This document shows positions 34,634 to 42,479 of a stretch of DNA of 64,000 nucleotides, piece by piece; the stretch's first letter is position 1, and every line of letters begins with the position of its first letter. The notes beneath the pieces are model-generated. The model made no database searches. It saw only the letters and a program-made list of their open reading frames with translations, and had not been told where the DNA came from. The translations under genes and the position numbers were made by a program. This stretch comes from Flavobacteriaceae bacterium (GTDB lineage Bacteria; Bacteroidota; Bacteroidia; Flavobacteriales; Flavobacteriaceae): contig JAGKWW010000007.1 in NCBI GenBank assembly GCA_021151665.1, positions 11,950 through 75,949 of the forward strand, read 5' to 3'.

Positions 34634-35171
34634 TGCTGTTCACGTTTTGGTAATAAACATTGTTTACTAATTCCTTCAGTTTGGTGCGGGAGACATTCAA
34701 TTGTGATTTCGAGGTCCCTTCACTGATGTTCAGCATGGCGGCTATTTCTTTGTGCGAATAGCCCTCAATGGCATACAGGTTAAATACGGTACGGCAGCCT
34801 TCGGGCAGGAAGGTAAGCAGGTTTAGCAGGTCTTCCTCCTCAAGGGTCGCGGTCTGGCCTATTGATGGCTCTGCACCGTAAGCCATATCTTCAATGTAAA
34901 TGTTGAAATTTACATTTCGCTTCAGGCTAAGCAGGCATTGGTTTACGGCAATCTTGCGCGCCCAGGCTTCAAAGGCTTTTGTTTCCTTAAGCTGGTCCAG
35001 CTTGGTGAAGATGGTATAAAAAGCGTCGGCCATTGCTTCTTCTATCGCTTCCTCGCTTTTCAGGTACCGTTTGCAGGTATGATACAGCTTTGGCGCCATA
35101 TGGTCATACACCTTCCGCTGGGCGTCCCGGTGCATTTTCCTGCATGCTTCTATGAGTTTTTCGTCTATCAC
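34617..35171 (-). CDS. ECF-type sigma-70 family RNA polymerase sigma factor
   Basis: A 184-residue ECF sigma factor. Region 2 (about 20-90) has AIEEAMADAFYTIFTKLDQL and FEAWARKIAVNQCL. Region 4 (about 120-170) has LPEGCRTVFNLYAIEGYSHKEIAAML with a clear helix-turn-helix. It overlaps the vWA fusion gene by 17 bp, so the two are translationally coupled, the arrangement of a sigma/anti-sigma pair. It should direct polymerase to a small set of envelope or stress genes. The 248 bp upstream contain tandem repeats, but I saw no matching ECF promoter. Confidence 0.93.
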   Translation of the reverse strand: MIDEKLIEACRKMHRDAQRKVYDHMAPKLYHTCKRYLKSEEAIEEAMADAFYTIFTKLDQLKETKAFEAWARKIAVNQCLLSLKRNVNFNIYIEDMAYGAEPSIGQTATLEEEDLLNLLTFLPEGCRTVFNLYAIEGYSHKEIAAMLNISEGTSKSQLNVSRTKLKELVNNVYYQNVNSNGKSR

Positions 35172-35254
35172 AATTGGTCTCTTTGTTACTATAGAGCAGC
35201 AAAAGGTTTGAAAGGTTGGGAGGGGAGTGAAATTTTTTTGTTTAGTAATCAGCG

Positions 35255-35289
35255 TTCAGTACTCAGTGCTCAGTGGTCAGTGCTCAATT
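35255..35289. repeat. 7-bp tandem repeats (CTCAGTG)
   Basis: About five adjacent copies of a CTCAGTG-like unit (TTCAGTA, CTCAGTG, CTCAGTG, GTCAGTG, CTCAATT) lie upstream of the sigma-factor gene. Purpose is unknown. Confidence 0.65.
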
Positions 35290-35382
35290 CAGTTTCACAG
35301 AACCGCGTTCAAACAGTTCACAAGTAAATTATCTTGGCGAAATTTAAACTGACCATGACTCACATTACTAATTATATGTAAC

Positions 35383-35424
35383 GATCACTACTTACTGATC
35401 ACTACTTACTGATCACTGACTACT
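35383..35424. repeat. 14-bp tandem repeats (GATCACTACTTACT)
   Basis: Two exact copies of GATCACTACTTACT (35383-35396, 35397-35410) and one imperfect copy (GATCACTGACTACT) that runs into the stop codon of the gene at 35420-36265. Between the two repeat blocks, 35290-35382 shows nothing else I can name. Confidence 0.75.
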
Positions 35425-36265
35425 GGTCAACAGTGAGCTTATAAATATCTGAGGCTTTCGCATCGCTGTCGGTATCCTCACAAAGCAGAAACTCGAGCTG
35501 GCCATTTTTTTCACTAAAAAGCGCAATGCCTTCAAACTTATTCTTTTCGGAAATTATTTTAGTGAAGTCTATCTTCATCGTTTCCATATCAATACGTCCA
35601 ATAAGGCTCCCGGCCACAGCGCCATCCTCGTAGGTAGACCCACCTTTTTCAGCCGCAGCAATAAAATACAGCTTATTGCCCACTTTAACGGCATCGGTAA
35701 AACTGGCACGAACGCCTTTTATTTTCGGGAGCTTGTATTTATTATGGATTATCTGAAAACTTGTTTCCTTGACATCTCCGGTCAGCGTAAAAACCGCGTT
35801 GTGCTGAGCCGGCCCGTTGCCACGCTGAAAAAGGTACCACGTATCTCCGTCATTCACCGCAGCTTCGATGTTAAAATCCTCAGGTTTTATTCCCGCGAAG
35901 TCGGCCATATTAAGGTAGAGGTCAGTCGCATCAATGGGTGGCAGAAGTTTTTTATTCTTAATATCAAAGGGTTGGATACTATCGCGCATTTGCGAAGATC
36001 CGGAGCCGAACAGGTAGGCAACACTGTCTTTCACCGCAATGGCTTCAAAATCGGGCTTGTCTTTTTTCGTGATGTTCTCAAGGTCGCCCATTTTACCTGA
36101 AGGCATAAGTGGATGACGATTGAGCGACATATCTGTCAAACGATATTCATAGAGGATTCGACTATTGTCCGATATCAGGTAGAGTATATTTTCCTGAAAA
36201 AACAACCCCGAGGCAGAGCCAATGCCGATAATCTGAAACAGCAGCTCTAAGCGGAATTTTTGCAT
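35420..36265 (-). CDS. Predicted beta-propeller-like protein (DUF6929-like)
   Basis: A 281-residue protein starting at the ATG at 36265; upstream in-frame codons overlap the divergent PPK2 gene. It has repeated beta strands with DFEAIAVKDSVAYLFGSG and FEGIALFSEK, the EAIAV/EGIA pattern seen in esterase-like-phytase or SdiA-regulated beta-propellers. No cleavable signal is certain, although the N-terminal LLFQIIGIGSASGLFF is hydrophobic. I suspect the DUF6929 family but cannot confirm it. The gene is divergent from ppk2. Confidence 0.6.
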   Translation of the reverse strand: MQKFRLELLFQIIGIGSASGLFFQENILYLISDNSRILYEYRLTDMSLNRHPLMPSGKMGDLENITKKDKPDFEAIAVKDSVAYLFGSGSSQMRDSIQPFDIKNKKLLPPIDATDLYLNMADFAGIKPEDFNIEAAVNDGDTWYLFQRGNGPAQHNAVFTLTGDVKETSFQIIHNKYKLPKIKGVRASFTDAVKVGNKLYFIAAAEKGGSTYEDGAVAGSLIGRIDMETMKIDFTKIISEKNKFEGIALFSEKNGQLEFLLCEDTDSDAKASDIYKLTVDQ

Positions 36266-36337
36266 AATCTTATGTTTTTGTAAAAAACGCCTTATTAGTT
36301 TTATTGTTATATTTATTAAAGATAATGTATTTAGATC

Positions 36338-37219
36338 ATGAAACATATTAAAACTGCCGACCTTAAGGCCGACGGCGCTGTCAGCCTCTCTTCACTTGAT
36401 ACACGCGTTGATATGGATGCGCCCGAAATGATCGTGGCAAAGAAACGCAAAGAGTTGGGCAAAAAGCTCGGCAAACTTCAGGATAAGATGTACGCCAACA
36501 ATCGTTATAGCGTATTAGTATGCCTTCAGGGTATGGATACTTCGGGGAAAGACAGCCTGATACGTGAGGTGTTTAAGGCCTTCAATGTTCGCGGTGTTAA
36601 TGTGTATAGTTTTAAAGCACCCACATCGGCAGAACTGGAACATGACTATTTATGGAGGCATTATATAGCCCTTCCGGAAAAAGGTAAGTTTGCTGTGTTC
36701 AACCGTTCGCATTATGAGAATGTACTGATTACCCGTGTGCACCCTGAAATGCTTTTGAATGAAAACCTGCCGGGTATTGCCACCGTGGAGGATATCCCTG
36801 AAGATCTATGGGGCGAACGGTATTTGCAGATCAACAATTTCGAACGCCATATATCTCAAAATGGCACGATAGTGTTTAAATTCTTTCTTCACCTGAGCAA
36901 AGAAGAGCAAAGGCAAAGGCTCTTACGCCGCCTGAATAAGGAAGACCACAACTGGAAATTTAATCCTGCCGACCTTGATGAGCGCCACGAATGGGATAAG
37001 TACCAGGAATATTATGAAGAGGCCATCAACAATACTTCGCATTCGCACGCGCCCTGGTATATTATCCCTGCCGATGATAAAGAAACGGCCCGGTACCTGG
37101 TGGCCAAAACCCTTCTGGATGAGCTCAGCAAATATGAAGATATTAAAGAGCCCGAAGTGAACGAGGAGGTACTGGAAAACATCAACGTTTATAAAAGAGA
37201 GCTCGAAGGGGAAAAATAA
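36338..37219 (+). CDS. ppk2: Polyphosphate kinase 2 family protein (class III-like)
   Basis: A 293-residue PPK2. Walker A is GMDTSGKDS (residues 65-73) and the lid and Walker B region reads FNRSHYENVLITRVHPE, the pattern of class III enzymes that phosphorylate both AMP and ADP using polyphosphate. The basic segment RNWKFNPADLDERHEWD-like (DHNWKFNPADLDERHEWD) is also conserved. It is cytosolic and single-domain. Class assignment rests on motif similarity only. The gene is divergent from the 35420 gene with 72 bp between starts. Confidence 0.9.
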   Translation: MKHIKTADLKADGAVSLSSLDTRVDMDAPEMIVAKKRKELGKKLGKLQDKMYANNRYSVLVCLQGMDTSGKDSLIREVFKAFNVRGVNVYSFKAPTSAELEHDYLWRHYIALPEKGKFAVFNRSHYENVLITRVHPEMLLNENLPGIATVEDIPEDLWGERYLQINNFERHISQNGTIVFKFFLHLSKEEQRQRLLRRLNKEDHNWKFNPADLDERHEWDKYQEYYEEAINNTSHSHAPWYIIPADDKETARYLVAKTLLDELSKYEDIKEPEVNEEVLENINVYKRELEGEK

Positions 37220-37274
37220 TCGTTTCGGGTTTTAAGTTCGGGTTTAAACACGGAACTCTAAACATGGAACGCAA

Positions 37275-37610
37275 TCATTGTTCTTCCAGCAAATCCCTCA
37301 ACTCTTCGCCCGACAGGCAGATGCCAAGGTTTGCAGCCCGCTCGTTATCTTCCTCATTCCCATCGATAAAATAAAGAGGTATATCTGCGGTAGATTTGCG
37401 TGTGCGTATCTGTTGTGCAGTTACCCTTCCGTGCGATGGCTTTACGGCATAGTTTACTATAATCGCGTCTGCTTTGCATTTTGCCGTTTTGCGATAGGCT
37501 TCGGCGCCGTCGTGCAATTCGTAGCCCGCAACTTTGTGCCCGCATTTTTTGCAGTAATCTAATAGTGGTGTGGTGGATTCTTTACTCCAGTCTATAACGA
37601 AGAGTTTCAT
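37275..37610 (-). CDS. Small CheY-like (pseudo-receiver) protein
   Basis: A 111-residue protein with alternating strands and helices like a receiver domain: MKLFVIDWSKES, CKADAIIVNYAVKPSHG, ADIPLYFIDG and a C-terminal helix. The acidic triad is not conserved, so phosphorylation is unlikely. A pseudo-receiver is my best guess. The -7 element TAATTTTG lies 16-23 bp upstream of the ATG at 37610, overlapping the T run of a terminator. Confidence 0.55.
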   Translation of the reverse strand: MKLFVIDWSKESTTPLLDYCKKCGHKVAGYELHDGAEAYRKTAKCKADAIIVNYAVKPSHGRVTAQQIRTRKSTADIPLYFIDGNEEDNERAANLGICLSGEELRDLLEEQ

Positions 37611-37625
37611 GCGTAATATTTGGTG

Positions 37626-37633
37626 CAAAATTA
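37626..37633 (-). promoter_or_regulatory. Bacteroidota -7 element (TAATTTTG)
   Basis: Minus strand TAATTTTG sits 16 bp before the ATG at 37610. It begins where the T run of the preceding terminator ends. No TTG is well placed. Confidence 0.4.
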
Positions 37634-37661
37634 AAAAAACCTGCAGTATTTCATGCAGGTT
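37633..37661 (-). terminator. Rho-independent terminator
   Basis: Minus strand AACCTGCA, loop, TGCAGGTT, then TTTTT. It ends the outer-membrane protein gene at 37696-38214. Confidence 0.75.
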
Positions 37662-37695
37662 CTTGGTAAACGAACGTTAGTTCTATTACAAGTCA

Positions 37696-38214
37696 TTAAA
37701 GTTTAAATCCGTAAGCTACACGCAGGGCCACCTGATCGGTATTAAAATCGTTCATGCCCTCATACCTTACGCTTATGTCAATTTTGTCAGTAGCATACCC
37801 AATACCCGGAGACCATAAGAATGTGTTTTCGTCGTAATTATTGGTTACTGCAAACCCGGCACCCGCTTCACCCAATACATAAAAACGGTCGCCCCATACA
37901 AAGGCTTTAAAACCAAGTTTGGCAGGAATGTACCCCAGGTCCGGAATGTTGTCATCTGCAAACAGGTGCGTATAACCGGTCGTAAGTGTCAGTGATGTTT
38001 TTCTGCTAAGATCGTATTGCAGCCTCACGTCGCCACCCAGTGCAAAATTGAAGTGGCTGTCTGTTGGTATACCGGCATTTACTCCGATACCCATACGAAA
38101 GCCCCCGTCATATCCGTCGTTAGACAAATTGGTAGTTGTGTCCTGTGCATGTCCTGCAAAACCCAACATCATCAGGCCGGCAAGCATTAGTCCTTTCATT
38201 GATTGCGTTTTCAT
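37696..38214 (-). CDS. Small outer-membrane beta-barrel protein
   Basis: A 172-residue protein with a signal peptide ending at FAGHAQ and alternating amphipathic strands finishing in VALRVAYGFKL, with an aromatic residue near the end, typical of outer-membrane barrels (eight strands by length). Its function is unknown. A terminator follows 34 bp after the stop. Confidence 0.75.
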   Translation of the reverse strand: MKTQSMKGLMLAGLMMLGFAGHAQDTTTNLSNDGYDGGFRMGIGVNAGIPTDSHFNFALGGDVRLQYDLSRKTSLTLTTGYTHLFADDNIPDLGYIPAKLGFKAFVWGDRFYVLGEAGAGFAVTNNYDENTFLWSPGIGYATDKIDISVRYEGMNDFNTDQVALRVAYGFKL

Positions 38215-38375
38215 GATCTTCTCTGTTTTATTGTTAGATGATGTAAAATTACACCTACACTTTTGTGATATGTGGTAATACCTTGTTAATACTTTTTGAA
38301 AGTAATATTAAAAACAGCTGATTTAACAGGTTTTGTTAGGGATTTCCTAACGACGTTATATTGTTTTTAACAACC

Positions 38376-38409
38376 TTGTACATGCTGCACTATCTATTCG
38401 CTACCTTTG
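38376..38409 (+). promoter_or_regulatory. Promoter of the MATE gene
   Basis: TTG at 38376-38378, 23-bp spacer (long), TACCTTTG at 38402-38409. The expected start point leaves only about a 10-base leader. Confidence 0.5.
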
Positions 38410-38425
38410 CGGCAAAATTGCGAAT

Positions 38426-39811
38426 ATGAACCTTTCGGTTTACACAAAAGAGTTTGGCAACACGGTGCGTCTTGCCTACCCGGTAGTACTGGGTATGCTG
38501 GGGCATACGCTTATAGGAGTCGTAGATAACATCATGGTGGGCAGGCTCGGCACAGCAGAGCTCGCTGCCGTATCATTGGGTAACAGCCTGGTATTTATAG
38601 CAATGTCAGTAGGCATCGGCTTTTCTACAGCGATAACCCCGATAGTGGCGCAGGGCGATGCTGCGAAAGATACTAATGCTGTACGTTCGGCTTTTCATCA
38701 TGGCCTGCTTTTATGTACGGTATTGGGGCTGCTGCTTTTCGGCGTGGTTACCCTGGGCAAGCCGTTAATGATGCTGATGCACCAGCCAACGGAGGTGGTG
38801 GCGCTGGCGAGGCCCTTCATAGACTGGGTTGGTTTTTCGCTGATACCTATGGTCATCTTCCAGGGATACAAGCAATTTGCAGATGGGATGTCGCTTACCA
38901 AATACGCTATGTATGCCGTCATATTTTCTAATGTAATACACGTTGGGCTCAATTTTATGCTGATCTACGGCTTTTGGATCTTCCCGAAGCTTGGTATACT
39001 CGGAGCTGCTTTAGGCACTGTAATATCACGGGTATGTATGGTCGTGTATATGCACTATATCTTGTCCGGCAACGAAAAATTAAAGCCTTATTTTAAGGGG
39101 TTCAGCTTCGGCGAAATTAAAAAATCGATGCTGCGTAGAATAACGGCGCTCGGGCTCCCATCGTCTATGCAGATGCTTTTTGAAGTCGCGTTGTTTACCG
39201 CCGCCGTATGGCTCTCAGGCTCGTTGGGCAAAACCAGCCAGGCGGCTAACCAGATCGCACTGAGCCTTGCTTCGATGACTTTTATGTTCGCTATGGGGCT
39301 AAGCGTGGCTGCTATGGTACGCGTGGGTAACCAGAAAGGCCTCCAGGATTACGTAAACCTTCGCATTGTCGCGCGGTCGGTATTCCTTTTGGCAATATTG
39401 GTAGAGATAGTCTTTGCGCTGCTGTTTGTAGCCTTTCACGAGCAGTTGCCGCATTTATTCGTAAACATGGAGAATGCTTCAGAAGCTGCCGACACTGTTC
39501 AGGTGATGGCTATTGCGGCTTCATTGTTACTAGTAGCCGCGGTGTTCCAGATATCAGACGGCATACAGGTAGTTGTGCTGGGTGCACTGCGCGGTATGCA
39601 GGATGTAAAGATACCCACGATTATCACTTTTGTTGCCTATTGGATTATTGGTTTCCCGGTTTCGTTTTACCTCGGTATACATACATCCCTGGGTGCAACC
39701 GGAATATGGCTCGGGCTACTCGCAGGGCTCTCTGTGGCCGCTTTATTTTTGTATCTTCGCTTTAATTATTTAACTGCAAAGCTAATCAGGCAGCAAAGCC
39801 TGAACGCTTAA
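38426..39811 (+). CDS. MATE family multidrug/Na+ antiporter
   Basis: A 461-residue inner-membrane protein with twelve hydrophobic segments in two halves. The N-terminal half carries LAYPVVLGMLGHTLIGVVDN and MVGRLGTAELAAVSLGNS, characteristic of the DinF/NorM MATE family. It exports cationic compounds using Na+ or H+; the substrate is unknown. The small acidic-protein gene follows 19 bp later and may be co-transcribed. Confidence 0.93.
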   Translation: MNLSVYTKEFGNTVRLAYPVVLGMLGHTLIGVVDNIMVGRLGTAELAAVSLGNSLVFIAMSVGIGFSTAITPIVAQGDAAKDTNAVRSAFHHGLLLCTVLGLLLFGVVTLGKPLMMLMHQPTEVVALARPFIDWVGFSLIPMVIFQGYKQFADGMSLTKYAMYAVIFSNVIHVGLNFMLIYGFWIFPKLGILGAALGTVISRVCMVVYMHYILSGNEKLKPYFKGFSFGEIKKSMLRRITALGLPSSMQMLFEVALFTAAVWLSGSLGKTSQAANQIALSLASMTFMFAMGLSVAAMVRVGNQKGLQDYVNLRIVARSVFLLAILVEIVFALLFVAFHEQLPHLFVNMENASEAADTVQVMAIAASLLLVAAVFQISDGIQVVVLGALRGMQDVKIPTIITFVAYWIIGFPVSFYLGIHTSLGATGIWLGLLAGLSVAALFLYLRFNYLTAKLIRQQSLNA

Positions 39812-39830
39812 CTTAAATCTTTTTTCAATC

Positions 39831-40061
39831 ATGGAACTTCCGAAATTTGTACTTGCCGATAACACCGACTTCCCCGAAGATATTTTCATCATCCACCTTG
39901 ACTATCCACGGTTTATCATCAACCTGAAAGATGATGAGGTAGAATTTCTGGAAGATCTTGAGGATGGCGATGAAGCCGACCTTGAAGCCGAAATGGAAGG
40001 GCTCATCAATCAGGCAGGTGAATTTTACGACCGGGAAATGGACCGTTATGAAAAGCAGTAA
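39831..40061 (+). CDS. Small acidic protein of unknown function
   Basis: A 76-residue, very acidic cytoplasmic protein (about a third Asp/Glu) with an aromatic-rich start (MELPKFVLADNTDFPED) and a helical acidic tail (EFLEDLEDGDEADLEAEMEG). No domain is recognised. It is 19 bp downstream of the MATE gene and may share its transcript. Confidence 0.7.
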   Translation: MELPKFVLADNTDFPEDIFIIHLDYPRFIINLKDDEVEFLEDLEDGDEADLEAEMEGLINQAGEFYDREMDRYEKQ

Positions 40062-40068
40062 TAGCCCT

Positions 40069-40100
40069 AAGTATTAAGTACAAAGTATTAGGTATTAAGA
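40069..40100. repeat. Short direct repeats (AGTATTA-type)
   Basis: AGTATTA at 40070-40076 and 40084-40090, and GGTATTA at 40091-40097, which contains the stop codon of meaB. It resembles the other short repeats found beside gene ends in this window. Confidence 0.5.
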
Positions 40101-41192
40101 CTGCCCGGGGTTAAAGTATTTTTGAAGGAGCAGTGTCGCTGCTGCGAAGGGCGATATAACATTATCTTGCACAGCTTTTTTATTTTGCTCCAATAACTGC
40201 GAAATGTCAGGACGGTTGTAAAAATCGTTGAGCAGCTGCTCGTTGATTGTCTGGGTCAGCCAGTACGTATTTTGCCCGCTGCGGTGTTGTTCAAAATAGC
40301 CGTTGTTTTTTGTAACTGAAAAATATTCCTGCATTACTTCCCAAACGTCTGCAATGCCCTCTTTAGTTACTGCGCTGCAGGTTGCCACTTTGGGCTGCCA
40401 TCCGGATGCTTTCGCCGGAAAAAGGTGCAACGCCCGCCCAAATTCGGTTTTGGCCAGTTTCGCCTTGCGGATATTATCGCCATCCGCTTTGTTGATGACG
40501 ATGAGGTCGGCCATTTCCATAATGCCGCGCTTTATTCCCTGAAGTTCATCGCCCGCGCCGGCTATCTTTAGCAGCAAAAAGAAATCAACCATGCTGTGCG
40601 CGGCAGTTTCGCTTTGGCCCACGCCCACGGTTTCTATAATTATGGTATCAAATCCGCAGGCTTCGCACAGGATGATGGCTTCCCGCGTCTTGCGTGCTAC
40701 GCCGCCCAGCGTTTCGCCGGAAGCCGACGGACGTATGTAGGCATTCTCATCCTTCACCAGCTCTTCCATGCGGGTCTTATCGCCCAATATACTACCATGC
40801 GAAAGCGAACTGCTCGGGTCTACAGCCAGCACCGCCACCTTTTTGCCGATGCCCGTCAGGTGTTTTCCGAATGCTTCTATAAATGTGCTTTTGCCAACAC
40901 CGGGAACTCCTGTAATGCCAATACGTACCGACCTATTAGCATGCGGCAGGCAGCGCGCAATTACTTCATTGGCTTTTTCAAGATGTTGAGGGTTGGTGCT
41001 CTCTACCAGTGTAATCGCACGGCTAAGGGCCGTTTTGTTACCCGACAGGATTCCGTTTACCAACTCGTCTGCCGTGGGCTGTTTGCGCCGTAGTGACAAA
41101 ATGTTTACGGCCGAATCAGTACTGATGCTTTCCGGTTGGCTTACGCCGTCAATCTCATGAAGGGCGCTTTTATGTGCGGGGTGTTTTTCCAC
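40095..41192 (-). CDS. meaB: Methylmalonyl-CoA mutase-associated GTPase MeaB (ArgK family)
   Basis: A 365-residue G3E-family GTPase. Walker A is GITGVPGVGKST, followed by VDPSSSLSHGSILGDKTRM (switch region), ETVGVGQSE and the guanine-specificity NKAD. It protects and helps reload the B12 cofactor of methylmalonyl-CoA mutase. The GTG at 41192 is used because longer readings run through the terminator of the neighbouring gene, and homologues begin about here. The adenosyltransferase at 51260-51832 supports B12-dependent metabolism; the mutase itself is not in the window. Confidence 0.92.
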   Translation of the reverse strand: MEKHPAHKSALHEIDGVSQPESISTDSAVNILSLRRKQPTADELVNGILSGNKTALSRAITLVESTNPQHLEKANEVIARCLPHANRSVRIGITGVPGVGKSTFIEAFGKHLTGIGKKVAVLAVDPSSSLSHGSILGDKTRMEELVKDENAYIRPSASGETLGGVARKTREAIILCEACGFDTIIIETVGVGQSETAAHSMVDFFLLLKIAGAGDELQGIKRGIMEMADLIVINKADGDNIRKAKLAKTEFGRALHLFPAKASGWQPKVATCSAVTKEGIADVWEVMQEYFSVTKNNGYFEQHRSGQNTYWLTQTINEQLLNDFYNRPDISQLLEQNKKAVQDNVISPFAAATLLLQKYFNPGQS

Positions 41193-41236
41193 GATGGCAA
41201 ATTGTAGCGTAAAGTTAGGCTTTTTCTGAAAATAAA

Positions 41237-41260
41237 AATCCCTCCGTTGCCGGAGGGATT
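41237..41260 (-). terminator. Rho-independent terminator
   Basis: Perfect AATCCCTCCG / CGGAGGGATT with a 4-base loop and a T run on the minus strand. It ends the NAD(P)-binding gene at 41269-41916. Confidence 0.92.
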
Positions 41261-41268
41261 GGTATGCG

Positions 41269-41916
41269 TTAGTATGCAGCAGTAAAGCGCTGTTTGTGAT
41301 GTTTGGGGTTTTCAGCTTCGTCAGCAATTACAACCGCCACATCTTCACCTGAAAGGATGCTGCGCCCTTCGTCGTTAAAAACCGGGTTTTCAAGCCCCAG
41401 GCGGTACTTGCCTGTGCGGCCCGTGGTAATGCCCTGGTGCATTTCGATGGCAGGGGAGAAGAACGCCCAGTCAAGGTCCTGTTCCTCTTTCAGGATATTG
41501 AGGTAGTCGCGTGCGGCTGACGCCCCTGCTTTATACTCGGCAGGAAATTCGGGCGTGTCGATCAGCTGTAACTCCGGTGCCACGTAAAGGCTGCCCGCCC
41601 CACCGATATAGATAAATCGTTTAACGCCTGCTTTCTTTACGGCTGCCTGTATCGCTTTAGAGCCGGCAATGGCATCATCATAAATATTGGGATTTGTCCA
41701 ACCGGGATTGTAAGCGCTAACTACCACGTCATATCCGCTAAGCACTTCGGCCAGGGCATCAGTATCAAACACATCAGCCGATACCGCTTTCACATTAGAG
41801 GCCTCAGCCTGTTGCGGCTTACGTGATGTGGCAGTTACTTCATGCCCGCGGCTTGAAAATTCTTTTACTAACGATGAGCCTAAAAATCCGGTGGCTCCGA
41901 TAATTGCTACTTTCAT
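41269..41916 (-). CDS. NAD(P)-binding oxidoreductase (NmrA/YwnB-like)
   Basis: A 215-residue atypical short-chain dehydrogenase. The nucleotide-binding motif is GATGFLGSSLV; further marks are RFIYIGGAGSLYV and the ending DVAVVIADEAENPKHHKQRFTAAY. It has a Rossmann fold, and the substrate is unknown. The Rrf2-type regulator gene ends 51 bp upstream on the same strand; this pairing is common in flavobacteria and suggests that Rrf2 controls it. Confidence 0.9.
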   Translation of the reverse strand: MKVAIIGATGFLGSSLVKEFSSRGHEVTATSRKPQQAEASNVKAVSADVFDTDALAEVLSGYDVVVSAYNPGWTNPNIYDDAIAGSKAIQAAVKKAGVKRFIYIGGAGSLYVAPELQLIDTPEFPAEYKAGASAARDYLNILKEEQDLDWAFFSPAIEMHQGITTGRTGKYRLGLENPVFNDEGRSILSGEDVAVVIADEAENPKHHKQRFTAAY

Positions 41917-41967
41917 AAGGTATATTTTATATGTAATAAAAAAGGTTACAGATTTAGGTAAAAAAAT

Positions 41968-42375
41968 TTAGAACTGCCCGGCAAACTCCGCCAGCGAAAT
42001 CCCGCCAAGCTTCTTGCTAATACTGTTATTGATATCGGTGTACAGGCTTTCGAGGTTGGCATTGATATTCTTACCGACAGGACATTGCGGGCAGGGCTCA
42101 TTTTTGCTGAAGCCCAGGTGCATATTACCAAACGATGCGCGAAATGCATCTTCCAGCGTAATCCCCTCAGCGCTTTTGGCCAGGCGCGTGCCACCATTTT
42201 TTCCCTCTCGGCTTTCTATCAGCCCGTTCTTTTTGAGGTTGGCAATCTCCTTTCGTACCAGCACCGGGTTCATATTCAGGCTCGAAGCAATAAAATCAGA
42301 CGACAGGTATTCGCCCGGAAACTTGCTCAGGAGCGTGAGTATGTGTATGGTGATGGCAAATTTACCGGAGATCAT
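41968..42375 (-). CDS. Rrf2 family transcriptional regulator
   Basis: A 135-residue winged-helix regulator. The HTH includes GEYLSSDFIASSLNMNPVLVRKEIANLKKNGLIES-like recognition residues, here seen as SSDFIASSLNMNPVLVRKEI, and the C-terminal half contains EPCPQCPVG, a Cys pair that could bind an iron-sulphur cluster or sense thiols. It has only two clear Cys in this cluster, rather than the three of IscR. It is likely an autoregulator and controls the NAD(P)-binding gene downstream. Confidence 0.9.
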   Translation of the reverse strand: MISGKFAITIHILTLLSKFPGEYLSSDFIASSLNMNPVLVRKEIANLKKNGLIESREGKNGGTRLAKSAEGITLEDAFRASFGNMHLGFSKNEPCPQCPVGKNINANLESLYTDINNSISKKLGGISLAEFAGQF

Positions 42376-42466
42376 TTACTGTAATAAAATTTATTACAAA
42401 TGTACACATTTTTGTGAAGCTGCTCTATAGCAGATCAAAAATTATTTAACGAACGAAAAACACCGC

Positions 42467-42474
42467 TACCTTTG
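42467..42474 (+). promoter_or_regulatory. Bacteroidota -7 element (TACCTTTG) for the AEC gene
   Basis: TACCTTTG ends five bases before the ATG at 42480, so the transcript is expected to be leaderless or nearly so. No convincing TTG -33 is seen. Confidence 0.45.
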
Positions 42475-42479
42475 CAGCG

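Noticed and set aside
35383..35424. CRISPR-like repeat
   Set aside because: Units are 14 bp, directly adjacent with no spacers, and no cas genes are nearby.
41193..41327. Longer start for MeaB (410 residues)
   Set aside because: The extra 45 codons run through the terminator and the end of the neighbouring gene and do not match family N termini.
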